Source: Rhytidiadelphus loreus (Eukaryota; Streptophyta; Bryopsida; Hypnales; Hylocomiaceae). From it: a stretch of DNA of 64,000 nucleotides. The notes beneath the pieces were generated by a model. That model saw only the letters and a list, made by a program, of their open reading frames with translations, did not search any database and was not told the DNA's origin. Both the position numbers and the translations under genes were made by a program. This document shows positions 1-13,165 of the stretch, piece after piece. How positions within the stretch are numbered: the first letter of the stretch is position 1; every line of letters begins with the position of its first letter. The stretch is taken from contig OX344764.1 in assembly GCA_947034895.1 (NCBI GenBank), positions 310,001 through 374,000 of the forward strand, given 5' to 3'.

Positions 1-59
1 ATCATTTAAAGGACATAATGACATAAAATCTACTCAACCTAAACCGGGCTGCATCTCAC

Positions 60-3000
60 CTCTTGAGCCGGAACAGCACTGTTCACTACATATTCCTGAT
101 TAATGGCATAACCACCATAATTGTGCGTAGCAGGAGCATACTGGTGACTGTACGTATGAGTAGCAGTCTGTCCTGTTCCTGTTTGTTCAAGCATACCCAC
201 CACAGCAACAAAAAAGCCGATGAAATCGATAAAAGCATCCACCAAAGTATTCGAACACCACCAAAAGAGATGAACTGAGGAAATATAAAGCAAAACAGCT
301 GGTCTCAAGAACAAGGGACCTGGAGAACATCAAATGGAATCTTATCTTGGCCGCTGCATAGCATATAAAACTATTGAGTTGAAGTGTAATGTTCAAATCG
401 GGACAATATAGATATACCTTGACAATAAAGACCTAGCAAATAGAGATGGAATGTAGGGAAACAAGATCTAACCAGCTGTTACTCCGACAGTGGACTGAGG
501 AGCTGCGTCATATATTGAATATGGAGTTCCTCCTTGACCTGGTCCACCAACCATAGAAATCGGCATGGTAGCCTGTTGTGCATGCACATGCTGCGTTTGA
601 ATATGTTGCGTCTGAGCATGCTGAGTTGGAGCATGTTGGGTCTGAACCTGCTGTGTAGGGATATGTTGCACGGATACATGTTGTGAGGGCAAATGCTGCG
701 AGGGCACATGTTGAACAGAAAGATGCTGTGTAGGCATCTGCGGTCCCTGGCCAATATTATGAGGCACAGGTAACCCTTGTGATTGTTGTCCATATGCATT
801 ATACTGGGGCTGTTCTTGTGGGCGAACAACGGGTGCCCTATTTCACAAAGAATACACTATCAGACATACTCATCTACTCTACAGTATGACGGTACAAAGT
901 CGATGCTGAAAGTTACTGTCGATTTAAACGGAACTTAACTAATCATAATGATATGATTTGCAACTACGCTATTGCGCAATCAACACAATCAATAACATAA
1001 AAAAATCACTAAAGCGAACCTGGATGCGTCAGTGTACATAGGCAGCTGAACAATTGCGGCCCTTTATTTAATCATGAAACAACAATACCAAAGGTTCATG
1101 CTTTACGTCAACGTCCACATAATAGTTTTTTGGTAACGGTAGAAAGTAAAATCTACCAGTAATCAGAATTCGAAACACAATAAAACTACTCAAAATAGAA
1201 AACATTCAATCAGAAGGTAAGATCGGTATAAGTTCGTTCTTGTACATTTTACTTATATCACGTTTGGCATCAGCATTCAGTAATCCATGGCCTGGGGAAG
1301 CAAAATTTACAACTAACCTGGCTGCATCTGAAAACATGGACTGTCCGCCATAGCCCTGCACCCCCGCGCTCTGCTGAATAGGAACGGGTTCCAGAGAGTC
1401 CAAGCGCTGTCGGGGAAGGCCTCTTGGGGCATCCAGATAACGAGCATCTTCATCCTGCTTACTCAAACAAGATCAGCATAAATCTTCGGAATCCATATAT
1501 TTTTGAGACCGAAGTCAAAACTACAACGCGAATTCAGAATCAAGATCATGGCATCTATGGGAACAACAGGTAACCAGGTAGATGGAGAGGCAGTACCATA
1601 GTAGCAAAAGGTCGCTTGATTCCGGCTCCCTCATATTCGCGACTTGGTACACCATATCCTCCAACAGGATGTAACTCACGACCACCATAACCAAGAGCAG
1701 CAGTAAGTTCCCTACCACCGTACCCAATTCCACCCACATCCCGAACACCATAGCTATTACCAACTCCAACTCCTACTCCCCCCAAATACTCCCGTCCACC
1801 ATAGCCACTACCTCCATAACCCCTGCCACCTTGAATTCTATCATAACGCTCAGCATAAGTTTCTGAATGACTTGGATTCCCACCACGCCCTCCCCGTAGC
1901 GACACATTATAGCCTGTTCCACCTCGTCCAGCATATCTATCTATATAACTACTACGGCTACCTGCACGAGGAAAGTCGTTCCTGTAGCCAGTGATAGGTA
2001 TTGCATTCGGATTACTGGGATAACTGCCTCCGCCTCCACCTCCACCACCGCCTCCACCTCCGCCTCCCATATACAAATTGTTCGCATCAGGTCGTCGACT
2101 TCGTCCCCCACCTACTCCACCAAGTCTTGGAGCTCCAGGTACATTAGTGCTAGTCAGCGTAGGCCTCCAATCATTATTCGGTCGTTCGCGTGGATTACGA
2201 TACCCACTGCTTCCACCCCCACCAACACCAACACCTCTGCCACTACCAACACTGCCACCAGGGTTCCCTCCACCACCACCCTTTCCTTTCCGGCCTGGAC
2301 GATCCCGATCACTAAAACGTTGTCTCGACTGACCAGGTTTTGTGAACTCAAACTCTGGAACCTTCTCCATGATTTTCTCGAGAGCATCAGCAGCTGCCAT
2401 TTGCTTAGCTCGGGCTTTGTTACGACCCGCACCAAACCCCTTGGTAGGAGGACCTGTAGTTCCACCAGCAGCTCCCCCAATAATTGCAATAACTTCAAAC
2501 GGACCATTAGTTTCAGCTTTTGTCTCGTAGTTCACTTCACAGTGGTTACGTGAAGCATACTCATGCAGGAGCGAAAGAGGTGTCTTGTTATGTAGCTTCT
2601 GGTCCTTGCGTAGCTCTTCAATAACTCTATGTACCTTTGTTTTCTTATGTGCCTCATAATCATCAGGAGCGTCTGAACCAAACCCACACATTGCACACTC
2701 AAATTTGTCAAGAGTAGGCTTTATAACTATCTCTCCAACCGTAGAAGATGGTTTTTCGATTTCTGCTGAAATACCAGCACCTCTGACTCCTGGTACGCCA
2801 TCAGTTTGCTCTAGGTCTATGCTCGTTTTGTCCTCCTCGGGTTCCAACAGAAACCTATCTACAGCTGCTGGATCCTGCATAGATTCCAAAACCTGGCAAT
2901 TGGAATCCATTTCATCATAAATACGTTTCTCCTTTGTAATCTTGTTATCTGCTTCAATCTCTCTTACTGCGCCCAATGTTCCTTGGTTTTCACAACGACC

Positions 3001-6000
3001 AATGTTGCTCCAGGATGGAGCTGCAGAAAACCAAAAAACCGGTGATAAGTATCCTTGTTGATACAGGGTTAGAACTACATCCTTTTGCATTCTGATAATG
3101 AATATATCAAAAGAGAATATGCATAAGACGTGAGGAGCTGACTCCCATTTGACATAGCCGAAAATCTTACGATCACTACCTGAATAGCATGTACTATCAT
3201 TGAGTCCTGTTCCCACCCCACTGCTGCATCCCCTTCCAGCACGGCCTGGACTTGTTCCCACCCGATGGTCTCCTCGGAACCCTACAGGATATCCTCCCCT
3301 TATCCCCTTTCCAAACTTGCTTTTGACCTGTGGCTTCGCAAGCACCACCTTCACCTTCAGCTGCAGAATATGACGCCAGTCAGAGACAGAACGCAGGATG
3401 ATCGATCTAGAACTCGAAATTGAAAATTTAATCGACTAAGAACGCAAAAATGAAGTACCTTGACATCTCCATCGATCATTTCAGTATTGTTTAAAGCGTC
3501 GATACACACCAACGCAGCATCCCGTTCCACATAATTCACAAAGCCGAAGTCCTTTCGCTTGGCAGATAACATATTGCGGGCTAATACAATACGCTCTATC
3601 TCGCCAAACTTTCCAAAATGCTCCCTAATCTTCTCTTCTTCCCAAGTAGAAGGTATTCCATCCACAAATACGGATTTTACCTGCCACGTTTTATTTGATT
3701 TCAACAAGAACCTGAAAATATGAATCTGCAGAGAAGACCCCATACTAAATGAAGGCCCAACAAAAGCAGGTAAAATAAAGATCATAAATGAATCATGTAT
3801 AATACTTACTTGAGACATCGTGTCTTCGTCCGGCTCATAAAGAGGTTGTGCCCATCTCACTTTCGCTGAGCGATCAGTTCCGAAGATCGCATCTGGCTGC
3901 TGCAATTTTCTAAAAGCCTCCAAAGCATCCTTGTGCGTGCCAAACTCGATAAAAGCAAAGCCACGGTTGACACCCTCCACCTGTGCGTCGTCCATCAAAG
4001 TCAATTCCTCTAGATTCTCGATATTCAAGCTCTTCAAGGTCTCCAATACCTGAAATCAAGATCCGCGCAAGGTCAATGCTCACATCAATCCATAAATAAA
4101 GTTTTCTACAAGACCCCAGGCATCAAGCTCTTCTCCCAAACTTTCTTGTGAGTGCACAGCGCCACAATTTTACACAGCACCGTGACAAACACTAGTTCTT
4201 TACATACAATTCATGCATCAATGCTTACACTCACCATCTCTTTTTTCCACGACTTGTTGATATTGCCAAGATGTAAGGTATCATTTTCCTCGCTAGGTTT
4301 AGCAGTGCATTCTCGTCCCCGAATCTGTGCACAAGAACAGATTATAAGCCATATTAGGACATGATAATGCAAGAGAAGTTCGAGATGCTACTAATTCAAC
4401 ATCACCAAGTAGTCATATACTAACCAGTTCATAAGCAGGTAAAACTACTCGCTATTCTTCACAGGATTTCAGTCTTCAACATCTGACTTCGGTAAATTGG
4501 ACAGAAAAAATACACACAAGCCCAGCAACAAGTATATGACTTCATACGTCAGTTGCATTCATATGTCAACCCAGGCATCTTGCAGCCTTGCTGCTGATAA
4601 ATATTTCTCGTGACGATATACGGACCTCAATAATTCCCAACTCTTCTGCAGCACGCTTAGCCATGGCAGCAGAGGCGTAGCGAATAAACGCATAGCCTTT
4701 GTTTTTGCCAGTTTGAGAGTTTCTCATCAGTCGAACCTGAACCACCTTCCCAGCTTTCTCAAACAAGGACTTCAGCTCTTCTTCAGTTGTATCCTTGTCA
4801 AGTCCACCGACATAGACCTCCAGTCTTTTGTGCTGCCGTCTCTCTGATAACGGTACCGACTGCTGTGCCTCAGAGTCATATTCAGCCCCTTCCCCACTCA
4901 ACTCCTTGGAATCCTCAAAGTCTCCGTCCCTGTCTTCATCTTGCTCCAGATACTTCTTCTCAATACCATCTGTCATGTAAGTCATTCGGCTACTTTCAGT
5001 CATTCGGGCACTCAGGGGTTGATATTAAATGGATCTCAGACTCGCTGAAAACACATAGCATCCCTGAAGAGAATAGCAAAAGTTATGCAGTACGCCTCCC
5101 GATGCCTCCCTGACAATAACGTGATACTTCCTAGACTTTCTAAAAAGTCAGATAAACAATGGAGCCACAATAGGGTGGCTCACCTTATATGGGATTGAGA
5201 AATCTATCAGGATTTATATGTGTGTTGGAAGCAATTTGGAAGATTGGATGGATGTAGATCAAGGTGTACCATAGACCTTGACTTCCTTACACTTTAGAAT
5301 GTTTACGCAGACATTACGATTATCAAGATTAGGACATCGAGAAAACACGGAGAAACGTCCACTTCTTTAACAATAAAATACCAACCGCAATCGTCAAAGC
5401 AACCGAGATAAATACAGAAAGAAATACGTAGAACACGGACTTGGAGAAACTAAGGAAAAATTGATGAGACTCGTTTAGTTTCTTGACATGACCCTAAAAG
5501 ACCTTTCGAGCGTACACCCTTAATCTGAGATGTTGCTTGCCCCACGTGACAATGAAGCACATCTTTTAGATTGTTCGATAATTGCACAATATCGAAACCG
5601 AAGGAAGTCAAACAAAGTGTTTCTGAGCATATTGAGAGAAGCAATGCAAAATAAAACCCATCAAAACTAGGTCGGACAAGTCTTCATGCATCTACTCACC
5701 TAGTGTATAATCCGTTTCCCATTCCAAAGTCTTTTCGACTTGGTCCCGGGCACTTCCAGCATTCTCCAGCGTAGCTTCTTTACCTCCGTTCAACCTGTCA
5801 ACTGAAAACTTGATGTTCATTTTCTCATCTTCTACTTCCAATTTCACAGATCCTACATCCGCAGATGCATGATTTTCGTTCTGTATGTAGGTTTCAGAGT
5901 CCAATTCTACAACGCCCGCTTCCAACTTCGCAGGGTTCTCCTCCATGACAGCCTTAACATCAAAAATATTTGTAGAAATGGGCTCCACAACTGAAGGCCC

Positions 6001-6783
6001 TGTCGATGATCTTCCAAACGTACTTATCATACGTGTTGTTGAAAGCAACTGCGATCCAGACGCATTAGAGACCACTTCTGCTTGCTCCTTATCCATAGTT
6101 TCAAGTACAGCACTCACATTTTCCTCCTGTTTGAGAGGCTCAAGATCTTTCACTATGACGTGTGGTAACACGAGAGGAATTTTCTGGAGAGAGTTACCAA
6201 GAGAGGTTTCAATCGCCGAGAGGTTCACATAGGAAGGAGCCTCAATCGCCTCTTGCGAAACATTAACTTTAGATTCTACAGTTTCTAAGACAATTCCAAC
6301 ATCATGGGCCATTTTCTCGTCGCCGTTAGCAGAAGCAGTCATCCCTGTCTCAGCTGGTACCTTCTCCAATTCCTCGAGAAAAGCAACAGAGAACTCCATA
6401 CGTGCACCAGTACCATTTCCAGCAACATTACCAGAAGTAGCACCCAATCCTATAAATTCACCACCCTGCGGCTCCTCTATAGACCTCATCTCGGAAACGA
6501 AATGCCGCTCACTAATCACTTCCACACTTGGCTCCGGTTCAATAACCGTCCCGTCCACCGCTTCGGTTGTCTCCATTAAAACCAAAGTTTCGGTCTCACT
6601 AACGGGCAAAAGATTGGAAGGGCTAGTGGCTTTCACAGGCGTGGAAAGTGGTGAGTCTTGCTCCGACACTTGCTCTTGCGCTTCAAGCTCCACTTCAGTA
6701 ACAGCAGCAGCAACTGACGTAGCTCCTCGTCCACGACCTCTACCCCGAAACCTTCCTCTTCCTCTGCTAGGACCCCGACCCAT
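60..6783 (-). CDS. RNA-binding protein: 3 RRMs, U1-type zinc finger, dsRBM, Gly-rich and Q/H-rich tail (hnRNP Q/R-like), ten exons
   Basis: Exons read on the minus strand: 6783-5700, 4969-4626, 4324-4235, 4049-3810, 3680-3459, 3360-3180, 3020-1597, 1454-1318, 837-473, 178-60. All junctions are GT-AG and all phases agree, giving exactly 1402 codons. Exon 1 is a Met-Gly-Arg-rich RG start plus a long acidic region. RRM1 (RNP2 VYVGGL, RNP1 KGYAFIRY) is in exon 2, RRM2 (RNP1 RGFAFIEF) spans exons 3-4, and RRM3 (SVFVDGIP, KDFGFVNY) spans exons 5-6. Exon 7 has a C-x2-C-x12-H-x5-H finger, then a canonical dsRNA-binding motif ending in a GAGRNKARAKQMAA helix, then Gly/RGG-rich sequence. Exon 9 encodes short QH repeats. 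Known: RRM1-3 resemble the SYNCRIP/hnRNP Q-R group, nuclear RNA processing factors. Inference: it binds both single- and double-stranded RNA. The last exon ends at CAAGAG followed by GTGAGA, a strong donor, so the gene probably continues beyond position 1; otherwise a stop follows at 39. Least certain: the acceptor before 4969 and the GTCCGT and GTACTG donors. Confidence 0.88.
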
Positions 6784-7330
6784 CTCGCTAACCTCCGAGA
6801 ACGGTCGTGCTCACCTTCCACAAGAGTTAGACTGCAAACCTTCTCTTCAAAACCTAAGGCTCGCAGAGCCACAAAAAGAATCAAATACCTTAAAAGTTTG
6901 AATGACACATGAGAAAGAATTGTTCGTTTTTTCAAAAAAAGAGAAAAGAAAACAGCTCATCTGCACAGCCGCAACAACGCGAAAAGCGCACCTGAGGATC
7001 GATCTTAGAGGATCATCCGATACGAACCTACTTCTCGGAGGCCGAGACGCGCGAAAGCAGACGCTGGACTGTTAATATGATCCCACGGCAACAGGGGACT
7101 ACTGTCCTAAGAGTGAATGTGAAGGGACAAGGATCTAGCCTACGTGGAAACCAACAAAAGGTGAGAAAGGAGCAAACCAACATCCCCGTCGTGATCAGAA
7201 ATGCTGCGCTATTCTGGTATCCTACAATGAGCATCAAAGAAGTGCAGCGCAGCAGAGGTGAAAAAAGAGCGCTAGGGTTTGACGACGCTCGCTGGTGTCA
7301 GTGACATGGGATAATATACCGGGGGGTCGG
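6784..7330 (-). promoter_or_regulatory. 5' leader and likely promoter region of the RNA-binding protein gene
   Basis: The stretch upstream of the start codon at 6783 is richer in G/C than the neighbouring DNA down to about 7300, where AT-rich repeat-like sequence begins. A TATA-like GGTATATTAT lies on the minus strand at about 7308-7318, which would place the transcription start near 7280 and give a leader of about 500 bases. No other open frame here looks like a gene. The TSS is not proven and a leader intron cannot be excluded. Confidence 0.35.
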
Positions 7331-8925
7331 GTTCGTAACGAGACTACTACTCTGGACCGGTACCCTTTTGCCTGTTCCAGTTTGAAATGAACCAGTTTAA
7401 AAAATGGATAATTTCAACCATTGAAATGGTTGGCGTAAATGAAGAGTTCAGAGAGAGAAATAAATCCAGCCGTATTATGTTGGCATAAATTAAGAATCTA
7501 TTATACCTGGCTATCAAGGTTGACAAAAAAATAATTCTAAAAGGTTAATATGCCAAAATATCATGGGCATTATTTTTTATTTTTTTTAAATTGTATCAAG
7601 AAAATACAAAATTTGAGAGAATACATATATATATCATTTGCCAAATATAATTTGAATGCTTTAATTAAATATTCACCATGAAGTGCCAATCCTTTTAGCT
7701 AGGTATGGTATTCATCTAGGATTCCACATCAGTTTTCAAAAGAAAAGATGAGAGACACCAAGACTACATATCCTCATTAGAAGGGGGACTCTATACTACT
7801 TACAAAAAGAACTTGAAAAAAAGTGTTGAAGATGAAAATTAATAGTGAGAAGTGGATAAAAAGATTGAATAAGGAGGGATGTTGGTGTGTAAAGTTTGAT
7901 TATTTTCAAGTCTTCTTTTTTTGGAAAGACCCGGGGGGCTGCACTCCCATTTGGGGGAGGGGGATTTACGTGCAATCAAATGAAGGGATATTATAATTAC
8001 CTTGGTCCTAAAATTTTGAAAAGGTTTTGAAGTAAAATAGCATCTCTAGAATGGTAAAAATAAACTTAGAAAGAATAAAGGATAGAAAAAAATACTGAAA
8101 TATGGATTTTTTTTTCTACAATAGCATTGCCAAAAAAAAATCTAAAAATTAGTAAATGTATCATAGGTGTCTTAGAAGGATCCCAAGTGCAATTTATGAT
8201 CAAACTTTACGAATAGGTGGTTTTGGATGCAGTAGGGAATTCTAAACATGCACTTCTAGGACCAATCTATACCTAGACAATTTCTGACTAAGTAGTTTAG
8301 GGTGAGGACTTTTCCTTCCACTTAGTAAACAAATTTTGGTTTACGGATTTAACCCTTTTTGAAATAAATCTAGAATTCTATATCTGCTTCTTGATTCTTA
8401 CAATTGAAGGTTTTTTCCAAGATCTTTGAACACATTGCAAAGTTCACTTGAATTGGTTTATGTCACCTATGTTTTGCTCTAGGTTGCTATATATTGGAGG
8501 GAGAAATAAGGTAGGGTTCACATGTATTTCTTTGAATGTGGTCTAATTGTTGCGCGTTTTAGTTTAGAATTTAGAAAAGTTAGCAATTTGTGGGATTGTG
8601 GGGTTATTGGATTTTGGGATTCGAGTGATTGTGGGATTGTCTTATGTTTTGGGTGTGGTAGTAGGGTTTTACAATATTTGAGAATGCTCAAAGGGGTTTG
8701 TATTGTTTGGCCTAACCCTTATATGAACTCATTAGGGTTTAGGGCAAATTTGAACTTCTCTTAGGTTTTTGGTATTGTCCCAATTCACATTCCACAACAT
8801 AGAGGGCTTAGGGGGTGTTTAGATAGTATGACTCTTATTACTTCCAATAGAATCACGTTGTGGATATTGGAAGAGAGGGTGTAGACCTAGAATACTTTAG
8901 CAAAATTGACATTGGAGGTGCTTTG
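7331..8925. other. AT-rich spacer without a recognisable gene
   Basis: Long A/T tracts, a short G-rich hairpin-like stretch near 7929-7970, and GT-rich sequence at 8560-8680. The open frames are short and have no domain signature. I see no tRNA, promoter or terminal repeat that I can support. Confidence 0.6.
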
Positions 8926-9245
8926 ACACTAGAGGCAATTCAAATTATGTTAGAAACCAATGACATTTTGGAGTGGGCTTTTGATTTCTAGGATGTTGAA
9001 AATCAGCAGTGCATCAGGAAGAAGTTGGAGCACCTCAATTCCATCTATCTAAAGGTTCATATCCAAATTCATATCATTTGGCTCGAGGAAGGAGAGAATG
9101 ATTCAAACAAACGTCATTAACTTCAAAATGGGCTAGTTTTGCCAACCAACATGGAGGTTGTCCTTATTGTGGAAAACATTGTCTAAGTTCAAATCCAAAT
9201 AGAAAATCTATCAATTCCAATCATTGGCTCGTTTAAGATGAGTGA
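8926..9245 (+). pseudogene. Degenerate LINE-type fragment (tentative)
   Basis: One frame reads through a TAG into Lys- and Glu-rich sequence containing KVHIQIHIIWLEEGEND near 9052-9110. Non-LTR retrotransposon proteins carry a similar K-x-R-x3-WL-x-EGD-x-N stretch just upstream of the reverse transcriptase. Stops are frequent and no catalytic YADD is present, so this can only be a short relic. The assignment rests on a single motif and may be wrong. Confidence 0.25.
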
Positions 9246-10638
9246 CAATGGAGATTCAAGTAAGGTTAATGAAATCCCTTTCAAATCAATTTTTGTGCCC
9301 AACAATGTCGTGATTCGATACTTGGAGTATGCAAAGAAACTCATAGTCGAGCTAAAGAGGATCACCATGTGTGAGCCCCAAATTCGTCACTTGGGACTCA
9401 TTGTTTTCTTTTTTTTCAAGTTTTGTAATTTATAACACAAATATTGACAAAAAGCTCTAAAAAGAGTATAGAACCAAAATAGGTATGTTACATGCCAATG
9501 TAGTATTAAGTCATAGATGTACTTTTATACGTAGAATGATCCTATAACCCATTGGTAAATAAGTTAGAACTAGAGAAGTACTGGGATTTGGAAGGGTTGA
9601 AGGTTCTTACTCAAAATAGCCTAAAACCTCAATGCATGTGACCTAGCTAGCTAAATTAGATGTAAGTAGAGTCTGGGTAGAACCCGTAGAGAGATTTTTT
9701 AGAAAGATTTCAGTTTCCCCATTTCATCAACAAAATAGTAGAAACCCCAATTTGTTAACATGTAGGTGGCACTTCCTCAAGATCGGCAACGAAGGTATCT
9801 ACAACCACCGGATTGTGATCTTGGATCGAAACCATGCCAAGAACTTAGAAGCGAAATCCATTCACCAAGATTCCTTCGTGTGCAGAAGATTTCCTGACTG
9901 TCGGTAAATTAATGGATCAAGCGTCTAATGTCGTCCATACAGACAATGCGAATGCCATCACGGACTTACAGGTCTCTTAGGGGATTCCATGAGAGGTTCC
10001 TTGAAAAGTCTCGATTTTTACTAATCATTCCAAGATCTTTTTCCGAGCAGTCAACTACCTAAATTCAAAATAAGAAATTTGCGATAATTATCCAAGTGGC
10101 GGTAAAATCTCACTAAAAATTAGAGTAGCATCTTTTATGCTAATAACACGCCCCGACAAGTTTCATGAGATTTTGATAGCGGAAAGTCCCCGAATCCGCA
10201 ACGTTCTCCCCAAATTATCCACGTGGCGGGATTTACGGAGAATTGATTGGCGTCCTAAGAACGCACGAAGTCAGAACGAAGTCAACTAAGAATCTTTTTT
10301 TACTCCCAAGAACATTCCGGACAACCCTGATTAGTTCCCTTTGGCAAAAAAGGTAACCTCCAAAAGTTAGATTTTTAACCTATTACTAATCAAGGTTGGC
10401 ATCAGCTTAGGGGAGGATTCTTGCAATATTAGCAGGGAGTGGGGGATCCCATAGACTAAAAATGGCATTTTGGAGCTATTGGCACAATTGGTTTCCAATT
10501 CGAAGTTGATCTCCAATAGTTAGAACTTGTAACCAACGTAAAACCTAAAATTAGGTGAAAATCTCAAAAGATAAGGATAAAAATTCGGAAAAATGAGGTT
10601 ACTAGTAGTAAGTTTAGGGGGGGGGCCCTGGAAAACCT

Positions 10639-10651
10639 ATATAAGGGCTCT
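10639..10651 (+). promoter_or_regulatory. TATA box of unit C1
   Basis: CCTATATAAGGGC lies at the position where C2 (31990-32000, minus) has CCTATAAAAGG and C3 (about 18560, minus) has GTATATAAGG. Conservation of an otherwise AT-poor spot among the three copies supports a real core promoter. Confidence 0.55.
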
Positions 10652-11129
10652 ATTTTCCCTTCCAAAACACCTTCTTCAATCAAAGTTAGGTCCATTCTGT
10701 CCATTCTATGTTGGGTTCCTTGGCATTGTAGCCAAACAACCTTATAACGGTGTTTTTGGAGCTTTTTTTGGACTCTCTTGTTGTTCATTCTCGTGGTTGG
10801 TCTTTTGGTTGTGGCTAGTTGAAATAGCCAAACCTTGTTACTTGGGTCCCACTTTTGCGGGTAGTGTTTTTACACTACAACAAAAGCAGTGTTTTATGAC
10901 TGCAAAAAACGACTGCAGTCAATTGTAAAATCAAAAAATATGACTGGCGCAGAAATCACTGTAGATGACTCAGAATATGACTGCGGCAGTCGTTTAAAAG
11001 CAGTCGCTTCAGACATCAGTCATATTGGCAGTCATATAAGTTGAAGGGTATAAATATCCATAATTAGCCATAGTATGCCAACAAGGCGTATATTTTGACT
11101 TTCTTTGACTTTTTCTTGAGTTGCCCGGG

Positions 11130-11345
11130 TAAATGAAAAAATTCTACGTGGAATGTGACTGCGTTGAGTCATATTTTTTGATGACGTGGAATATGACTGC
11201 GGTGAGTCATATTTTGCAGTAAAGTGGAATATGACTGCGGTGAATCATATTTTGCAGTAAAGTGGAATATGACTGCGGTGAGTCATATTTTGCAGTAAAG
11301 TGGAATATAACTGCGGTGAGTCATATTTTTTGATGATTTGTAAAA
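11130..11345. repeat. Subterminal tandem repeats of CACTA element E1
   Basis: About five copies of a roughly 38-bp unit. Each contains ATGACTGCGGTGAGTCAT, an interrupted palindrome (ATGACT...AGTCAT), followed by TTTTGCAGTAAAGTGG. The same GACTGC/GTCAT words recur at both element ends. They are probably transposase-binding sites, as in other CACTA elements; that role is inferred. Confidence 0.75.
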
Positions 11346-12119
11346 CAACTCTTCTCAGTCATATTTTTCAGTCATATTGAGAACACCTAGTAATTTTTTG
11401 GAAATTATTATAATCATTTTTTGACTACAAGTAGTCATTTTTTTATTGATATGTATTTTGAACTATGAATTGAACAAATCATACAACGGTTGTAGGATAC
11501 CTAAGCATATTTGCAATCATACATTAAAATGATTTAACAATTGAATAAAAGATTTCATGTAGTTAAAAACAAGTACATATGATTTTAAAGATATACAAAA
11601 AACAATTATATTCAAGAGGGAATATTTAAGAAGGAATTTGACTCCTTTCAATGACATTTATAATTTATTAGTCACAAATACAAAATATGTATATCACAAT
11701 GAATTATTTATACAAGTCAATAGAGACTATATTTCTTACAATAATATGAAGTGAGTTGCAAGTAGCCTCCAACAACTTTGTTCCAATTTTGTTGCCTACA
11801 TATACAATTAAAGAAATAGGAGGTTAATTTTTAATGAACATACAACAAAGCTCAATCTTCAAAAGTTTACAACAATAGAAAATATGTAATACAAATTTAG
11901 GGTAAGATGAAAAACAATGGTGATGCAAGGAACAAGAAGAAAAAAGGCAACAAGTGCTAAAAGATAACAACAAATACAAGTTAAAATGCACAAGAAACAA
12001 TAAGGAGCAATTACTAAGAGGTAACAATAAACAACAAAAAAGAATTAAGATGCAACAAAAAGAAACAAGAAACAAAAAGAGAGAACAAAAAGTAAGAAAA
12101 AAGAAATAAGAAGAAAAAA

Positions 12120-12980
12120 GAATTAAGATGCAAAAAGAAAAAGTGAAGATGCAACAAAAGACAACAATTCTAAGAAGTAAAAGTAACTCAAGATGCAACA
12201 AAAGACAACAACTAAGAAACAAGAGTGAATTAAAGATGCAACAAAACACAACAACTAAGAACCAAGAGTGACCTCAAGATGCCACAAAACACAACAACTA
12301 AGAACCAAGAGTGACCTCAAGATGCCACAAAACACAACAACTAAGAACCAAGAGTGACCTCAAGATGCCACAAAAGACAACAACTCTAAGAAGTAAAAGT
12401 AACTGAAGATGCAACAAAACACAACAAATAAGAACTAAGAGTGACCTCAAGATGCCACAAAAGACAACAACTCTAAGAAGTAAAAGTAACTGAAGATGCA
12501 ACAAAACACAACAAATAAGAACCAAGAGTGACCTCAAGATGCCACAAAACACAACAACTCTAAGAAGTAAAAGTAACTGAAGATGCAACAAAACACAACA
12601 AATAAGAACCAAGAGTGACCTCAAGATGCAACAAAACACAACAACTAAGAAACCAAAAATGACCTCAAGATGCCACAAAACACAACAACTCTAAGAAGTA
12701 AAAGTAACTCAAGATGCAACAAAAGACAACAACTAAGAAGCAAGAGTGACCTCAAGATGCCACAAAACATAACAACTAAGAACCAAGAGTGACCTCAAGA
12801 TGCAACAAAACACAACAATTAAGAACCAAGAGTGACCTCAAGATGCAACAAAACACAACAACTAAGAACCAAGAGTGACCTCAAGATGCAACAAAACACA
12901 ACAACTAAAAAACAAGAGTGACCTCAAGATGCAACAAAACACAACAACTAAAAAGCAAGAGTGAACTCAAAGAGACAAGA
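12120..12980. repeat. 43-44 bp minisatellite inside CACTA element E1
   Basis: Imperfect tandem copies of a unit containing GATGCAACAAAACACAACAA, followed by AAGAACCAAGAGTGACCTCA. A second unit type of 44 bp (GACAACAACTCTAAGAAGT...) alternates with the first around 12370-12720. The repeat is open on the minus strand and gives a repetitive Leu/Val/Cys polypeptide, which I regard as spurious. Confidence 0.85.
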
Positions 12981-13017
12981 GACAACAAAAGGTAAGGAAG
13001 AAGAGCCAAAAGAAGTA

Positions 13018-13165
13018 GCGGCTAGGATTTCAAAACCCTAAAAAAATGACAGCTAGGGTTTCAAAATCCTAAAAAGTGGTGGCTAGGGTTTCAAAACCCT
13101 TAAAAAATGACGGCTAAGGTTTCAAAATCCTTAAAAAGTGGTGATTAGGTTTCAAAATTTTAAAC
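13018..13165. repeat. Short tandem hairpin repeats at the right side of element E1
   Basis: Four or five copies of a roughly 31-bp unit with the core GGCTAGGGTTTCAAAACCCT. GGGTTT and AAACCC can pair as a small hairpin in each copy. The resemblance to plant telomere repeat (TTTAGGG) is only local. Confidence 0.65.

Noticed and set aside
2078..2553. Plus-strand frames opposite the Gly-rich exon
   Set aside because: Pro/Leu-rich shadows of the GGN-rich coding exon of the RNA-binding protein.
12298..12678. 126-codon minus-strand frame with repeated Leu/Val/Cys peptides
   Set aside because: It is only the translation of the 43-bp minisatellite in CACTA element E1, with no start context or domain.
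13018..13165. Interstitial telomere repeat
   Set aside because: Units are about 31 bp with GGGTTTCAAAACCC hairpins, not runs of TTTAGGG.
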